This document shows, in pieces, positions 49,628-59,371 of a DNA stretch of 64,000 nt. The stretch covers positions 248,001 through 312,000 of the forward strand of contig NZ_JAPMXC010000001.1 of assembly GCF_026624755.1 (NCBI RefSeq). Reading direction: 5' to 3'. The position numbers were made by a program, and so were the translations under genes. Numbering within the stretch: position 1 is the stretch's first letter; each line of letters begins with the position of its first letter. The DNA is from Robbsia betulipollinis. Lineage in GTDB: Bacteria; Pseudomonadota; Gammaproteobacteria; Burkholderiales; Burkholderiaceae. The notes beneath the pieces were generated by a model, which saw only the letters and a program-made list of their open reading frames with translations, did not search any database and was not told where the DNA came from.

Positions 49628-52270
49628 TCAGCGCCGTTCGCCCAGCGCCGCCGCGATCAGATCGTCCTGATCCCGCTGCTGCATCTTCGCGGACGACCGC
49701 GCGCCGGAAGGCGTCGCGGCCGGGCATGCCTTGCGCAGCGCGACCGCCTCACCGCACGCTTCGTCCAGATGATCGCGGACGAATTGCCAGGCACCCTGGT
49801 TCGCATCCTCCTCCTGCACCCAGACGATTTCCGCCAGATTGACGAACGGCGCCAGCGCGGCCGCCAGCGCCGCCTTCGGAAACGGGTAGAGCAATTCGAG
49901 GCGCAACAGCGCCACCGTGTTCATGTCGGCGCGCGTGCCAGTGCCCGTGTCCGCGGCGTCGCGTGCCGCCTGCAGCGCGTAGAACACCTTGCCGCTGCAC
50001 AGCACCACGCGCGTCACCCTATTCGGATCGCGCTTCGCGTCGTCGGCCAGGACGGGCTGGAACGCGCCGTCGATGAGTTCGCTCATGACCGAATGCGACC
50101 CCGGGTTCGCGTAGAGCTGGGCCTTCGGCGTCATGACGACCAACGGCTTGCGTTGCGGACTCAGCGCCTGCCGGCGCAGCAGATGGAACCATTGCGCCGC
50201 GTTGCTGGGAAACGCGACACGGATATTGTCCTGCGCGCACAACTGCAGGAACCGGCTCAGATAGCCGCTCGAATGTTCCGGCCCCACGCCTTCGTGACCG
50301 TGCGGCAGCAGGATGACCAACGCCGATTGATACCCCCACTTCGCCTCGCCGGACACGATGTACTGGTCGATCATGATCTGCGCGCCATTCACGAAATCGC
50401 CGTATTGCGCTTCCCAGATCACGAGGTCGCGGCGGCTCTGCGTGCTGTAGCCGTACTCGAAGCCCAGCACCGCTTCCTCGCTCAGCGGCGAATTGACGAC
50501 ATCGAACGGCGTGCCGGGTTGCGCGACCCGCCTCAGCGGCACGAACCGGTCGGCGTAATCCGGCGAAGGCTCGCTCGCGTGCCAGACCGCGTGCCGGTGC
50601 ATGAACGTGCCACGGCCCACGTCCATGCCGGAGATCCGGACGCCATGCCCATCGGAGAGCAACGACGCATAGGCGAGATTTTCGGCGAGGCACCAGTTCG
50701 CGATGCCCTCTTCCCGCGCCACGGCATCGCGCCATTGACCGATCAGGCGGTGAATGACGTCGTGAAAACGCTGGCCGGCGGGCACGGCGGTCATCGCCCG
50801 GACCAGCTCGCGCAAACGCACCAGCGACAGTGGCGCGCCTGCCCGGGCGTCATCCGCAAAGGATGGCACGGCCGGGGGCGGGAACTGCCAGTCGGCGCGG
50901 GCATCCTCGTGAAACGACGTCGCCGCGCGGGCGCGCAATTCGCCCAGGGTCGCGGTCGAGACCACATCGGTGGCGACCATCTGGTCCCCATACAGCGCCG
51001 TCACGGTGGGATGCCGGTCGATCACCGCATGCAAGGCCGCCTGCGTCACCGACGGAATATCCTGCTCCGCATGGCCCAGGCGCCGATAGCCGACGAGGTC
51101 GATGACGACATCCACGCCGAACGCCATCCGGTAGTCGAAGGCCACCCGCGCCACCGCCATGACGTCTTCGGGATGGTCCGCGTTGACGTGGAAGACCGGC
51201 GCATCGATCATGCGCGCGATGTCCGTGCAATAGCGGTGCGTCTGCGGTTGCAGCGGGTTGGGCGTGGTGAAACCGATCTGGTTGTTGACCACGATGTGGA
51301 TCGTGCCGCCGAGCGAATAACCGTTCGCCTGGGTCAGATTCAGCGTTTCCATCACCACGCCCTGCCCGGCGAAGGCCGCATCGCCGTGAATGACGATCGG
51401 CACGCAGGACGAACCGCTCGCGCCATCGTCGTCCGACACGGCGCGGCTCATGCCGCTCACCACCGGGTGCACGCTTTGCAGATGCGACGGATTGTGCGCC
51501 AGGAACAGCATGACCTTTCCGTACGACGTCTCCTTGGCCGACAGACCGCCGAAATGATAGGGCAGATCCTGCTGCGCGACGGCACTGGCGGATGTCGTGT
51601 CCAGGTAGGCCATCATCCGCTCGGGCGGATAGCCCATCAGATTGACCAGCGTATTCAGGCGGCCCCGATGCGGCATGCCGACGAACGCCTTGCCGATGCC
51701 GTGCAGGGCGGCCATTTCGATGAGCGTATCCATGAGCGGCAGCATGCTTTCGCAGCCTTCGAGCGAAAAACGCTTCGCCTGCGGGAAGGTGCGCTGTACG
51801 ACCCGCTCCCATTCCTCCGCGGCCAGCAGGCGCCGCAGCAGGCCTACCTGATCCGCCGGCGAGGGGCGCGCCAGGGCCTGACCCGATTCCATGCTGTTGA
51901 ACAGCCAGTCCCGGCGCGCGGCGTCGCGCACGCCGCTCGCGTCCAGCCCGACCGGGCCGCAATAGACATCCTGCAGGCGTCGATGCAGGCCCGCGATGCC
52001 GGCCACGGGATCCAGCTCGGCGGCATCGCCCGGAAAGAGCGCGGCGGACGACAGACCATGCCATTGCGGTGTCAATTCGTCCACCGCCACGGCGGCGACG
52101 AGATTCAGCGGATCGATCCGGGCGACCCGGTAGCCGTGCTCGCGATACGCCGCGATGAAGTTCGCGACACGTGCGAGGCGTCCGCTCGCCTTGTCCGACA
52201 GGCGGGACGGGTGGGAGAAACCGTCTTGCGCACGGGGGCGCAGTGCATCATCGGACGAATGAAGTGTCAT
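49628..52270 (-). CDS. sucA: 2-oxoglutarate dehydrogenase E1-like protein without E2/E3 partners
   Basis: This 880-residue thiamine-diphosphate enzyme has the E1o landmarks: SLEGCESMLPLMDTLIE, GMPHRGRLNTLVNL, HNPSHLQSVHPVVSG, the ThDP/Mg segment IVIHGDAAFAGQGVVMETLN, GHAEQDIPSVTQ, and SPLSEEAVLGFEYGYS. It is shorter than normal E1o (about 930-950): the N-terminal region that binds the E2 core in E. coli SucA (its first 70-odd residues) is not present, and the usual terminal RPASASPA region is degraded (CPAATPS). No sucB or lpd is next to it. It is probably a paralogue of the TCA-cycle enzyme. A chemoreceptor gene lies 58 bp upstream. Confidence 0.85.
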   Translation of the reverse strand: MTLHSSDDALRPRAQDGFSHPSRLSDKASGRLARVANFIAAYREHGYRVARIDPLNLVAAVAVDELTPQWHGLSSAALFPGDAAELDPVAGIAGLHRRLQDVYCGPVGLDASGVRDAARRDWLFNSMESGQALARPSPADQVGLLRRLLAAEEWERVVQRTFPQAKRFSLEGCESMLPLMDTLIEMAALHGIGKAFVGMPHRGRLNTLVNLMGYPPERMMAYLDTTSASAVAQQDLPYHFGGLSAKETSYGKVMLFLAHNPSHLQSVHPVVSGMSRAVSDDDGASGSSCVPIVIHGDAAFAGQGVVMETLNLTQANGYSLGGTIHIVVNNQIGFTTPNPLQPQTHRYCTDIARMIDAPVFHVNADHPEDVMAVARVAFDYRMAFGVDVVIDLVGYRRLGHAEQDIPSVTQAALHAVIDRHPTVTALYGDQMVATDVVSTATLGELRARAATSFHEDARADWQFPPPAVPSFADDARAGAPLSLVRLRELVRAMTAVPAGQRFHDVIHRLIGQWRDAVAREEGIANWCLAENLAYASLLSDGHGVRISGMDVGRGTFMHRHAVWHASEPSPDYADRFVPLRRVAQPGTPFDVVNSPLSEEAVLGFEYGYSTQSRRDLVIWEAQYGDFVNGAQIMIDQYIVSGEAKWGYQSALVILLPHGHEGVGPEHSSGYLSRFLQLCAQDNIRVAFPSNAAQWFHLLRRQALSPQRKPLVVMTPKAQLYANPGSHSVMSELIDGAFQPVLADDAKRDPNRVTRVVLCSGKVFYALQAARDAADTGTGTRADMNTVALLRLELLYPFPKAALAAALAPFVNLAEIVWVQEEDANQGAWQFVRDHLDEACGEAVALRKACPAATPSGARSSAKMQQRDQDDLIAAALGERR

Positions 52271-52328
52271 GACCTTGTAGGATCCAGGGGAAAAGAGTGA
52301 ATCGTTGCCGTCGGCAGCGGCCGAACCT

Positions 52329-53876
52329 TCAGCGCTCCAGACGGAAAGCGCGCACCATTTCGGTCAGTTGTCCGGCCTGCTCCTGCAGCGCATGCGCCGC
52401 AGCCGAGCTTTCCTCGACGAGGGCCGAATTCTCCTGCGTTACCCGGTCCACCTGCATCACCGCGCCATTGATCTGTCCGATGCCGTCGCTTTGCTCCCGC
52501 GTCGACACGCTGATGCCCGAGACGATATCGGTCACTTGCCGGATGCTCGACATCACGTCGCGGATGATCGCGCCGGCTTCCTCCACGCTTTGCTTGCCGA
52601 GGCTCACCTGACCGACGGAATCGTTGATCAGTTCCTTGATTTCCTTCGCCGCGCCGGCGCTGCGTTGCGCGAGGTTGCGCACTTCGGTCGCGACGACCGC
52701 GAAGCCGCGGCCGTGCTCGCCGGCGCGGGCGGCCTCGACCGCCGCGTTGAGGGCGAGAATATTCGTTTGAAAAGCGATGCCGTCGATCAGCGAAATGATT
52801 TCCACGATCTTGGCCGACGACTGGTTGATCGCGTTCATCATATCGACGGCATGGTCGACCGCACCGCCGCCGCGCGTCGCCACGGTGCTGGCCGACAGCG
52901 CCAGTTCGTTCGCCTGACGCGCGTTGTCGGCGTTCAGTTTCACGGTCGACGTCAACTGCTCCATCGCGGAAACGGTCTGTCCCAGCGAACTGGCCTGCTG
53001 TTCCGTGCGACCCGCCAGATCGCGGCTGCCGCCCGCGATCTCCCGGGCGGCGGTGGCGATGGTGTCCGTGCCGGAGCGCACCTGTCCGACGATGGCGTGC
53101 AGATTGCCGATCATGTTTTTCAAGGCTCGCAGCAAGCGGCTGACTTCGTCCTTGCCCTCGATCGTCACGTCCTGCGCCAGATTGCCCCGCGCGACCGCCT
53201 CCGCCAGATCGACCGCCTGATTGATGGGCGCGACGATCGTCCGGGTGATGAAAATGCCCGTCACGATGGACATCAGCACCGCCAGGACCGAAAGCGCCGC
53301 CATTTCGATCTCCGCATGCGCGGCGTTTTCCGAGGCGTTGGCGACATCGTTGGTCATCACGCTCGCCTGGTGTTCGACCATCTTGTCGACCAGCACGTAG
53401 TAGACACTCTGCAGACGCGCCACATCGCCCTGGTACTCGGCGACCGCGTCCTGCTGCCGTCCCGCTTCCAGATCGGCGAAGAAGCGCTTGACCGCGACAC
53501 CGTATTGGGTTCGCGCCTGGATCTGCTGGTCCAGGAGATCCCTGCCTTCCGGGGTGCTGATCAGGCCCTGCAGCTTCGTGTACGCCGCGGCGTTCATGCT
53601 GCGAATCGCCGCGTATTCCGTCATGTAACGCTGTTTCTGTTCCGGGGAGGTGACGTTCAGCAGGTTGCTCAGGACCGCGTTGGCCTTGTAGCCGTTGCTC
53701 TTGATGTCGTTGCTCAGGGAAATCAGGGGATAGCGACCGTTGACGATGAGGTTCATCTTGTCGGTGCTGAAATTCAGATTGATGATGCCGAGAATGGCGG
53801 TCAACACCATCAATGCGACGACGAAGCCGAACGCGAGCGCCAGGCGCGCGCTGATTTTCAGATCTCTAGCTTTCAC
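52329..53876 (-). CDS. Methyl-accepting chemotaxis protein
   Basis: This 515-residue chemoreceptor has membrane helices at about 12-33 and 190-212 that flank a four-helix-bundle ligand domain in the periplasm (4HB_MCP). A HAMP segment follows ([20 protein letters not shown]), then a signalling domain with the highly conserved hairpin tip [25 protein letters not shown], part of which binds CheA/CheW. The C-terminus ends FRLER without a CheR-tethering pentapeptide. The GTG at 53876 was chosen; it opens [11 protein letters not shown], the normal start. Ligand unknown. Confidence 0.95.
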   Translation of the reverse strand: MKARDLKISARLALAFGFVVALMVLTAILGIINLNFSTDKMNLIVNGRYPLISLSNDIKSNGYKANAVLSNLLNVTSPEQKQRYMTEYAAIRSMNAAAYTKLQGLISTPEGRDLLDQQIQARTQYGVAVKRFFADLEAGRQQDAVAEYQGDVARLQSVYYVLVDKMVEHQASVMTNDVANASENAAHAEIEMAALSVLAVLMSIVTGIFITRTIVAPINQAVDLAEAVARGNLAQDVTIEGKDEVSRLLRALKNMIGNLHAIVGQVRSGTDTIATAAREIAGGSRDLAGRTEQQASSLGQTVSAMEQLTSTVKLNADNARQANELALSASTVATRGGGAVDHAVDMMNAINQSSAKIVEIISLIDGIAFQTNILALNAAVEAARAGEHGRGFAVVATEVRNLAQRSAGAAKEIKELINDSVGQVSLGKQSVEEAGAIIRDVMSSIRQVTDIVSGISVSTREQSDGIGQINGAVMQVDRVTQENSALVEESSAAAHALQEQAGQLTEMVRAFRLER

Positions 53877-54136
53877 GTTTACCTCTGCGCGACGGGGTGA
53901 TTTGATGGAGCACGATCTGCTTGAGCCGCGTCCATCAGTGATTTACGGCATACGCGGGGCGATCTTTAGCGCCCGCGGGCAGGTCAACCCGGCGCACCGG
54001 CGGGCCGGCCGCCCGCACATCCGCCGCCCTCCCCCGTGCGGCGTTACTCTATAATCTGGCCTCCCGAGCCCTTCGCTGCCCTGTCCGCCGCGCATGCCGC
54101 ACCGCCCGCCCCGACTCCGGCCCCGACCCTGCCCCC

Positions 54137-55096
54137 ATGACCCTGATACCCCGCTTCACCCGCCTGTTCCCCCTGTGGGCGGTCCTGATCTCGCTGCTCG
54201 CCTATGTACGGCCCGCCAGCCTGCTCGGCATGCTGCCCCATGTGCCCGCGCTGTTGATGCTGGTCATGTTCGGCATGGGCGTGACCCTCTCGCTCGGGGA
54301 CTTCCGCCGCGTGCTGGTCCGTCCGGCGCCGGTGCTGGTCGGCGTCATCCTGCATTACCTGGTGATGCCCGCCGCGGCGTGGCTCGTGGCGAAGGCGCTG
54401 CGCATGCCGCCCGAACTCGCCACCGGGATGATCCTGGTCGGCAGCGTCGCGAGCGGCACCGCGTCCACCGTCATGGTCTATCTGGCGCGCGGCGACGTCG
54501 CGCTGTCGATCACGATCAGCGCGCTGTCGACCGTGGTGGGCGTGGTGGCCACGCCGTTCCTCACCCGGCTCTATACCGACGCGGCCATCCACGTCGCGGT
54601 GGGCGCGATGATGCTCAGCATCGTGCAGATCGTCGCGGTGCCGGTGGCGCTGGGCCTGTTGATCAATACGCTGTTCACGCGCGCCGTGCGCCGTGTCGAG
54701 CCGATGCTGCCGCTGGTGTCGATGGTCGCGATCCTGCTGATCATCGGCGCGATCGTCGCCGGCACCCAGGCGACGATCGCCACCGTGGGAATGCTCACAG
54801 TGATCGGCGTGATCCTGCACAACGGCATCGGCCTGCTCAGCGGCTATTGGGGCGGCCGCCTGCTGGGCTTCGACAAGACCATCTGCCGCACGCTCGCGTT
54901 CGAGATCGGCATGCAGAACTCCGGTCTCGCCGCCACGCTGGGCAAGCTGTATTTCGGCCCGATGGCCGCCCTGCCGGGCGCGCTGTTCTCCGTATGGCAC
55001 AATCTTTCGGGTTCGATGCTGTCGTCGTGGTGGTCGTCGCGCCCGACCGGTGTCGAAAGCACCGCAACGCTGTCCTCAGAGGAAACGATTCGATGA
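54137..55096 (+). CDS. Bile acid:sodium symporter family transporter
   Basis: This 319-residue inner-membrane protein has about nine to ten helices and belongs to the BASS family (SBF; bacterial members move pantoate, pyruvate-like acids or similar with sodium). The segments [25 protein letters not shown] (the sodium-binding region) and [13 protein letters not shown] (crossover helix) are characteristic. Its stop overlaps the oxidoreductase start by ATGA, so the two are coupled. A Ser/Thr-rich tail follows the last helix. Substrate unknown; an organic anion handled by the partner enzyme is likely. Confidence 0.93.
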   Translation: MTLIPRFTRLFPLWAVLISLLAYVRPASLLGMLPHVPALLMLVMFGMGVTLSLGDFRRVLVRPAPVLVGVILHYLVMPAAAWLVAKALRMPPELATGMILVGSVASGTASTVMVYLARGDVALSITISALSTVVGVVATPFLTRLYTDAAIHVAVGAMMLSIVQIVAVPVALGLLINTLFTRAVRRVEPMLPLVSMVAILLIIGAIVAGTQATIATVGMLTVIGVILHNGIGLLSGYWGGRLLGFDKTICRTLAFEIGMQNSGLAATLGKLYFGPMAALPGALFSVWHNLSGSMLSSWWSSRPTGVESTATLSSEETIR

Positions 55097-56250
55097 CGCA
55101 CGACGATGGCACGGCGGGCGCCGCTCGCGCCGACGAGGCCCGCACAGCGGCCCGAGATGGCATTCGCGTGGGCCTGATCGGCTATGGCAGCGCCAGCAAG
55201 ACCTTCCACGCCCCATTGATCGGTACGACGCCCGGCCTGCGCCTGGTCGCCGTCTCGAGCCGCGACGCCGCGAAAGTCCACGCGGACTTGCCCGACGTGG
55301 CGGTCGAGGCGACGCCCGAGGCGCTGCTCGCCCGCGCGGACATCGATCTGGTGATCATTCCGACGCCGAACGCGACGCACTTTCCGCTGGCGCTCGCCGC
55401 GCTGCGGCAGGGCCGGCACGTGGTGGTCGACAAACCGTTCACCCTCACGCTCGCCGAGGCCGAACAACTGGCCGCCGTCGCCGCCGAACGCCGTTTGCTG
55501 CTGACGGTGTTCCACAACCGGCGCTGGGATGCCGATTTCCTCGCGGTCCGGCAACTGGTACGCAGCGGCGAATTGGGCAGGATCAGCGTCTTCGAATCTG
55601 CGTTCCCGTATTTCCGGCCGGAACCGCGCGACCGCTGGCGCGAACGCGCCGGCGAAGGCGGCGGGCTGTGGAACGATCTCGGCCCGCATCTCGTCGATCA
55701 GGCACTGCAGCTTTTCGGCATGCCGCAGGCGATCTATCTCGATGCGCAACCGCTGCGCGAGGGCGCGCAGACCGACGACTATTTCACCGCGATTTTGCGC
55801 TACGCCGACAAACGCGCGATCCTGCGCGTCAATGCCAGCGCCGGCCTGCCCACGCCGCGCTTCATCGTGCAGGGCACGCTCGCGAGCTATTCGAAATTCG
55901 GTACCGACGGGCAGGAAGACGCGTTGCGCGCGGGGCAGCGGCCCGGACAGCCCGGTAGCGGCTGGGGCCATGACCCGATCGTCGGCGCGCTGCGCCGGCA
56001 TGCCGACGGCAAGACCCTGCCCTACCCTTCGCCATCGGGCGATTACCCGGCCTTCTACGCATCGGTGCGCGATGCGTTGCAGCCGCGGTATGCAGATCGT
56101 GAAGCAAACCGGGAAGCGGGTCGGGACGCCGATGCGATGCCGGTCGCCGCGGTCGACCTGCCCAGCGCGCTTGCCGTCGTCGCGCTGCTCGACGCCGGCC
56201 GTGCCAGCCTGGCCGCCCGCGTCGAACAACCCTGCCACGCGCCGGGCTAG
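55093..56250 (+). CDS. Gfo/Idh/MocA-family oxidoreductase
   Basis: This 385-residue NAD(P)-dependent enzyme has an N-terminal Rossmann domain ([16 protein letters not shown], about 26-41) and the family's catalytic-lysine motif in the form [16 protein letters not shown]-terminal alpha/beta domain includes [21 protein letters not shown]. It is close to the YdgJ/scyllo-inositol dehydrogenase-like group. Residues near 280-300 and 345-355 are low-complexity inserts. It is translationally coupled to the BASS transporter gene. Probable substrate is a sugar or cyclitol. Confidence 0.93.
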   Translation: MTHDDGTAGAARADEARTAARDGIRVGLIGYGSASKTFHAPLIGTTPGLRLVAVSSRDAAKVHADLPDVAVEATPEALLARADIDLVIIPTPNATHFPLALAALRQGRHVVVDKPFTLTLAEAEQLAAVAAERRLLLTVFHNRRWDADFLAVRQLVRSGELGRISVFESAFPYFRPEPRDRWRERAGEGGGLWNDLGPHLVDQALQLFGMPQAIYLDAQPLREGAQTDDYFTAILRYADKRAILRVNASAGLPTPRFIVQGTLASYSKFGTDGQEDALRAGQRPGQPGSGWGHDPIVGALRRHADGKTLPYPSPSGDYPAFYASVRDALQPRYADREANREAGRDADAMPVAAVDLPSALAVVALLDAGRASLAARVEQPCHAPG

Positions 56251-56308
56251 CGGGCGTCATGCGCCGCGCCGGGTATTCCCACGGGCCTCACTTTTTTGGA
56301 ATTTTCCC

Positions 56309-56815
56309 ATGAGCGATATCGCCGCCGACCTCGGCATTCTCAGCGCCCAGGAACGGGATCTCGTTTTCGCCCGCTTCGACACGGACGTCGCCTGGCGCCT
56401 GGGCGGCACGCTGCGTCAGGCCGCGCTGGACGCCGGCGCGGCGCTGACGATCGAAATCCGTGCCGGACGTCAGATCCTGTTCCACGCACCCACGCCGGGC
56501 ACCGCCGCGATCAATGCCGACTGGGTACGCCGCAAGGGCAACACCGCCGCGCATTTCGGCAGGAGTTCCTATGCGATCGGCCTGGCGCTGCAGCGCGATC
56601 GGGCGAGCATCGAGGATAAATACGGACTCAGCGGCGCCGAGTTCGCCACGCAGGGGGGCGGTTTTCCGGTGCGTCTGGCCGCCGCCGCGGGTGCCGCGCC
56701 GCTGCTCGTCGGCAGCATCGCGGTATCCGGTCTGCCGCAACGCCAGGACCATGTGTTCGTCGCAACCACGCTGGCGCGCTTTCTCGATCTGCCGCTCGTG
56801 GCGCTGACGGACTGA
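56309..56815 (+). CDS. UPF0303 / GlcG-HbpS-like domain protein
   Basis: This protein of 168 residues closely resembles the UPF0303 family proteins of Burkholderia: FDTDVAWRLGG, DWVRRKGNTAAHFGRSSYAIGL and SGLPQRQDHVFV are shared features. The family is related to GlcG/HbpS heme-binding domains, and annotation pipelines call them heme-degrading domain proteins, but a function is not established. No signal peptide is seen. It follows the oxidoreductase gene by 58 bp and converges on the RpiR gene. Confidence 0.9.
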   Translation: MSDIAADLGILSAQERDLVFARFDTDVAWRLGGTLRQAALDAGAALTIEIRAGRQILFHAPTPGTAAINADWVRRKGNTAAHFGRSSYAIGLALQRDRASIEDKYGLSGAEFATQGGGFPVRLAAAAGAAPLLVGSIAVSGLPQRQDHVFVATTLARFLDLPLVALTD

Positions 56816-56841
56816 GACCGGCGGGCGACACCGCGCGCCCC

Positions 56842-57723
56842 TCACCCGTGATCTTCTTTCTGGCGTTGCAACGCTTCGAAATCGGCGAGACGCGTGCGCG
56901 CGGTCCGCCCGAGCTTTTGCGCCAGCAGCGAGATCATCAACTCGACCAGCGCAAAACCGGACGTCATCGAATCGAACGGCGCCAGACCGGTCGCGCTGTT
57001 CGTCAACAGCGAACCGGCATGCGTGGCCAGCGGCGACAGATACTGATCCGTGATCAATACGATATGCGCGCCGCGGCGCGCCGCTTCCAAACCCCAATCG
57101 ATGGTCGTTTTCTGGTACCGCCGGTAGTCGAACACGACCGCCACGGTCCGTTTGTTGACATCGATCATCGCCGGAATCCGTGCGCCCGAATGGGGGCCGA
57201 CCACCTGCACACCCGGCCGCAGCATCGTCAGATAGGCACCAAGGTGAGTCGCCAGCACCGCGCTGAAACGGCCACCCAGCAGGACGATCTGACGCTGCGG
57301 ATCGGCGAGCAGACCGATCACGCGCTCCAGTTCGGCGGCGTCCAGATGCGCGAACGTCGCCTGGATCCCCTCCAGGAAAACCGACTGCGCGCGGGTCAAC
57401 GCGTTGGTACCGGCCCCACCCTCGGCACGGGCCTCGGGATACACGTCGACCGGGGAAAACAGCCGGGTACTCACTTCGTCACGCAGCGCCTTCTGGAACG
57501 CGGCATAGCCGGGAAAACCGAGCTTGCCGACCAGACGCAGCACGGTAGGTGCGCTGACGCTCGCGTTGCCCGCCAGTTGCGCGACGGGCATCAGCCCGGC
57601 CATCGGATAGTTTTCCAGCAGACAGTTGATGACCGCCAGCTCCGCCGGTGCGACGCGGTTTCTGACACCGCGAATGCGCTGCGCAACGGTTTCGTCGCCG
57701 TGCTGGCCTTGAGAAGCCGCCAT
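56842..57723 (-). CDS. MurR/RpiR-family transcriptional regulator
   Basis: This 293-residue regulator has an HTH_6 domain (about 15-90, with QLAGNASVSAPTVLRLVGKLGF as the recognition region, part shown) and a C-terminal SIS domain (IVLLGGRFSAVLATHL, VAVVFDYRRYQKTTI). In the SIS domain the usual VSxSG is replaced by VFDYRRYQ, as in a branch of the family that controls amino-acid or oxo-acid genes rather than sugar genes. The ATG at 57723 is preferred. It is next to a porin gene and near the ligase-dioxygenase cluster, which it may regulate. Confidence 0.9.
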   Translation of the reverse strand: MAASQGQHGDETVAQRIRGVRNRVAPAELAVINCLLENYPMAGLMPVAQLAGNASVSAPTVLRLVGKLGFPGYAAFQKALRDEVSTRLFSPVDVYPEARAEGGAGTNALTRAQSVFLEGIQATFAHLDAAELERVIGLLADPQRQIVLLGGRFSAVLATHLGAYLTMLRPGVQVVGPHSGARIPAMIDVNKRTVAVVFDYRRYQKTTIDWGLEAARRGAHIVLITDQYLSPLATHAGSLLTNSATGLAPFDSMTSGFALVELMISLLAQKLGRTARTRLADFEALQRQKEDHG

Positions 57724-57864
57724 AGATCGCCAGGTTCCAGGAAAACGGAACCTGCATTTTACCGCGCCGCACCGGGCGACCACGATTTAATTGCCGCGTG
57801 CGGCGCCCGTCCCCGGCCCGCGCGGCGTCCGGTTCACTATGGCAAGCTTTCGATGGCCGTTGCG

Positions 57865-59040
57865 TCAGAACTTGTGGCGCATGCCGATCAGCACCGCGAC
57901 CTGATTGGCGGTCGACGAGGGCGTCATCGCATAGATGTTCGCGCGCGCCGCCTGCCCGGTGGAGTCCGTGCCCGATGCATGTTGATATAACCCGACCGCG
58001 TAAAGATCCGTGCGCAGCGACAATACGTAATCGACACCCCATCCGGCCTGCTCATAGGTCGCGTCGTTGATGCCCGAGCCCTTCGTCCAGTCGTAGGTGA
58101 TCCCCATGCGAAACGCCGGCGTGAACTGGTATTTTGCATTGACCTCGACGTTGTTGAAACGGGCCGTACCCTGGCCTCCCGGCGCGGCGATTCCGGCCTC
58201 GCTGCCGACATCCTGATATTGGGTATTGCTGTAGGTGCCCCCGAGGGTCAGCCTGCCGAGTTGATACGACGCGCCCGCAACGACGATTTGCAGCGTCTTC
58301 GCGGACGCGTAGCCCGCGTTGATCAGGCTGGTCATATTCGAGCTGGTGGTGCTCGACGACGGCAGATTGCCGTAGAACGAGTAGTTCGGGTCGCGCGCGT
58401 TGACGTACGCCGCGCCCACCGCGAACGGACCATGGCTGTAGCCGGCACCCGCCGACCATTCGGCATTGCGGCCGAACTGACCCGCCTGGTTGCCGAATGC
58501 GTAGGTGCCACCGAACGAAAACCCGCGATAGTCCGCGCTCAGGAATTTGATCGCGTTGTTTTCGCTCGAATTGTTGTTCAGATTGTCCAGATCGCCGGGA
58601 TGGGAGCCATAGCCGGTCGCCCAATCGTCGGAGACGCTGAATCGCGAAACGAAGTCCAGCACCGAGTCGTACTGCCGCCCGAGCGTCACGGTGCCGGCCT
58701 CATGCGACGACAAGCCGACATAGGCGCGCTTGCCGAACAGCGCGCCGCCGTTGGCGATCTTGCCGTTGGAGATGGAGAACCCGTCCTCCAGCGCGAAGAG
58801 CGCGCTCAAGCCGCCGCCCAGATCCTCCGTTCCCCGCAATCCCCACCGGTCCGACTGCAGCGAGCCGCTCGCCTGTGAATAGAGCTTGGACCCCGCGGCA
58901 TTGTTGTTGTATGCAAGGCCCGCATCGACGACGCCATACAACGTGACGCTGCTTTGGGCGTGGCCGCGCGGCGCGAACGACATCACGCCCAACGCCACGC
59001 AGGAGAGAACGGTGAAGCGCGTTTGCATCGGTGTCTTCAT
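57865..59040 (-). CDS. Outer-membrane porin (porin_4 type)
   Basis: This 391-residue precursor has a signal peptide (MKTPMQTRFTVLSCVALGVM, cleavage after HAQ) and the barrel start SSVTLYGVVDAGLAY. It contains WGLRGTEDLGGGLSALFALEDGF and ends VAVLIGMRHKF with the terminal Phe. Typical of Burkholderiales general porins. It is divergent from the ligase-dioxygenase operon and shares its AT-rich control region, so it may admit the substrate of that pathway. ATGs at 59040 and 59028 are both possible starts. Confidence 0.95.
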   Translation of the reverse strand: MKTPMQTRFTVLSCVALGVMSFAPRGHAQSSVTLYGVVDAGLAYNNNAAGSKLYSQASGSLQSDRWGLRGTEDLGGGLSALFALEDGFSISNGKIANGGALFGKRAYVGLSSHEAGTVTLGRQYDSVLDFVSRFSVSDDWATGYGSHPGDLDNLNNNSSENNAIKFLSADYRGFSFGGTYAFGNQAGQFGRNAEWSAGAGYSHGPFAVGAAYVNARDPNYSFYGNLPSSSTTSSNMTSLINAGYASAKTLQIVVAGASYQLGRLTLGGTYSNTQYQDVGSEAGIAAPGGQGTARFNNVEVNAKYQFTPAFRMGITYDWTKGSGINDATYEQAGWGVDYVLSLRTDLYAVGLYQHASGTDSTGQAARANIYAMTPSSTANQVAVLIGMRHKF

Positions 59041-59371
59041 ATCGGTGGGTATCAGGTAGAGATCGGGAAGGGCACGTCGCGCGACAGCGACCAGGCCTCG
59101 TCATGCCAAACGTAACAAAATTTCCGAATTGATAATATTTACGTAAAAAATAAAACACAAACGAAAAAATATCGGCATGCCCTCTCCGGACACATCGCCA
59201 TCGGCAGCGAAGAATCGACTCGAAAAGTATTTTTTTTTTCGAATTGATTTTTTATCGTAACAAAAATAACATCCATTTCGATGCGCTTGCAGCGCGCCGC
59301 CCGTTGCCCCGCGCCCTTGCCGCGGCGGGCGACGGGACCGCCCACGGAACACACGCCTTTAAGGACCAGAC
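59041..59371. promoter_or_regulatory. AT-rich divergent control region with repeated motifs
   Basis: This 331-bp gap between the porin and the ligase gene is the most AT-rich stretch of the window. CGTAACAAAA occurs twice (59111-59120 and 59256-59265) and CGAATTGAT twice (59125-59133 and 59240-59248). CGTAA (59111-59115) also pairs with TTACG (59139-59143), and TTTACGTAAA (59138-59147) is a palindrome. The paired motifs suggest two binding sites for one regulator serving both divergent promoters. No gene is seen here. AAGGA just before 59372 is the ribosome site of the ligase gene. Confidence 0.55.

Noticed and set aside
49604-52300. Open frame of 898 codons on the plus strand
   Set aside because: It is the antisense shadow of the E1-like gene. 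The translation is Arg/His-rich with no recognisable domain, while the minus strand shows complete thiamine-enzyme motifs.
52305-53900. Open frame of 531 codons on the plus strand
   Set aside because: Antisense shadow of the chemoreceptor gene, whose HAMP and signalling motifs are unambiguous.
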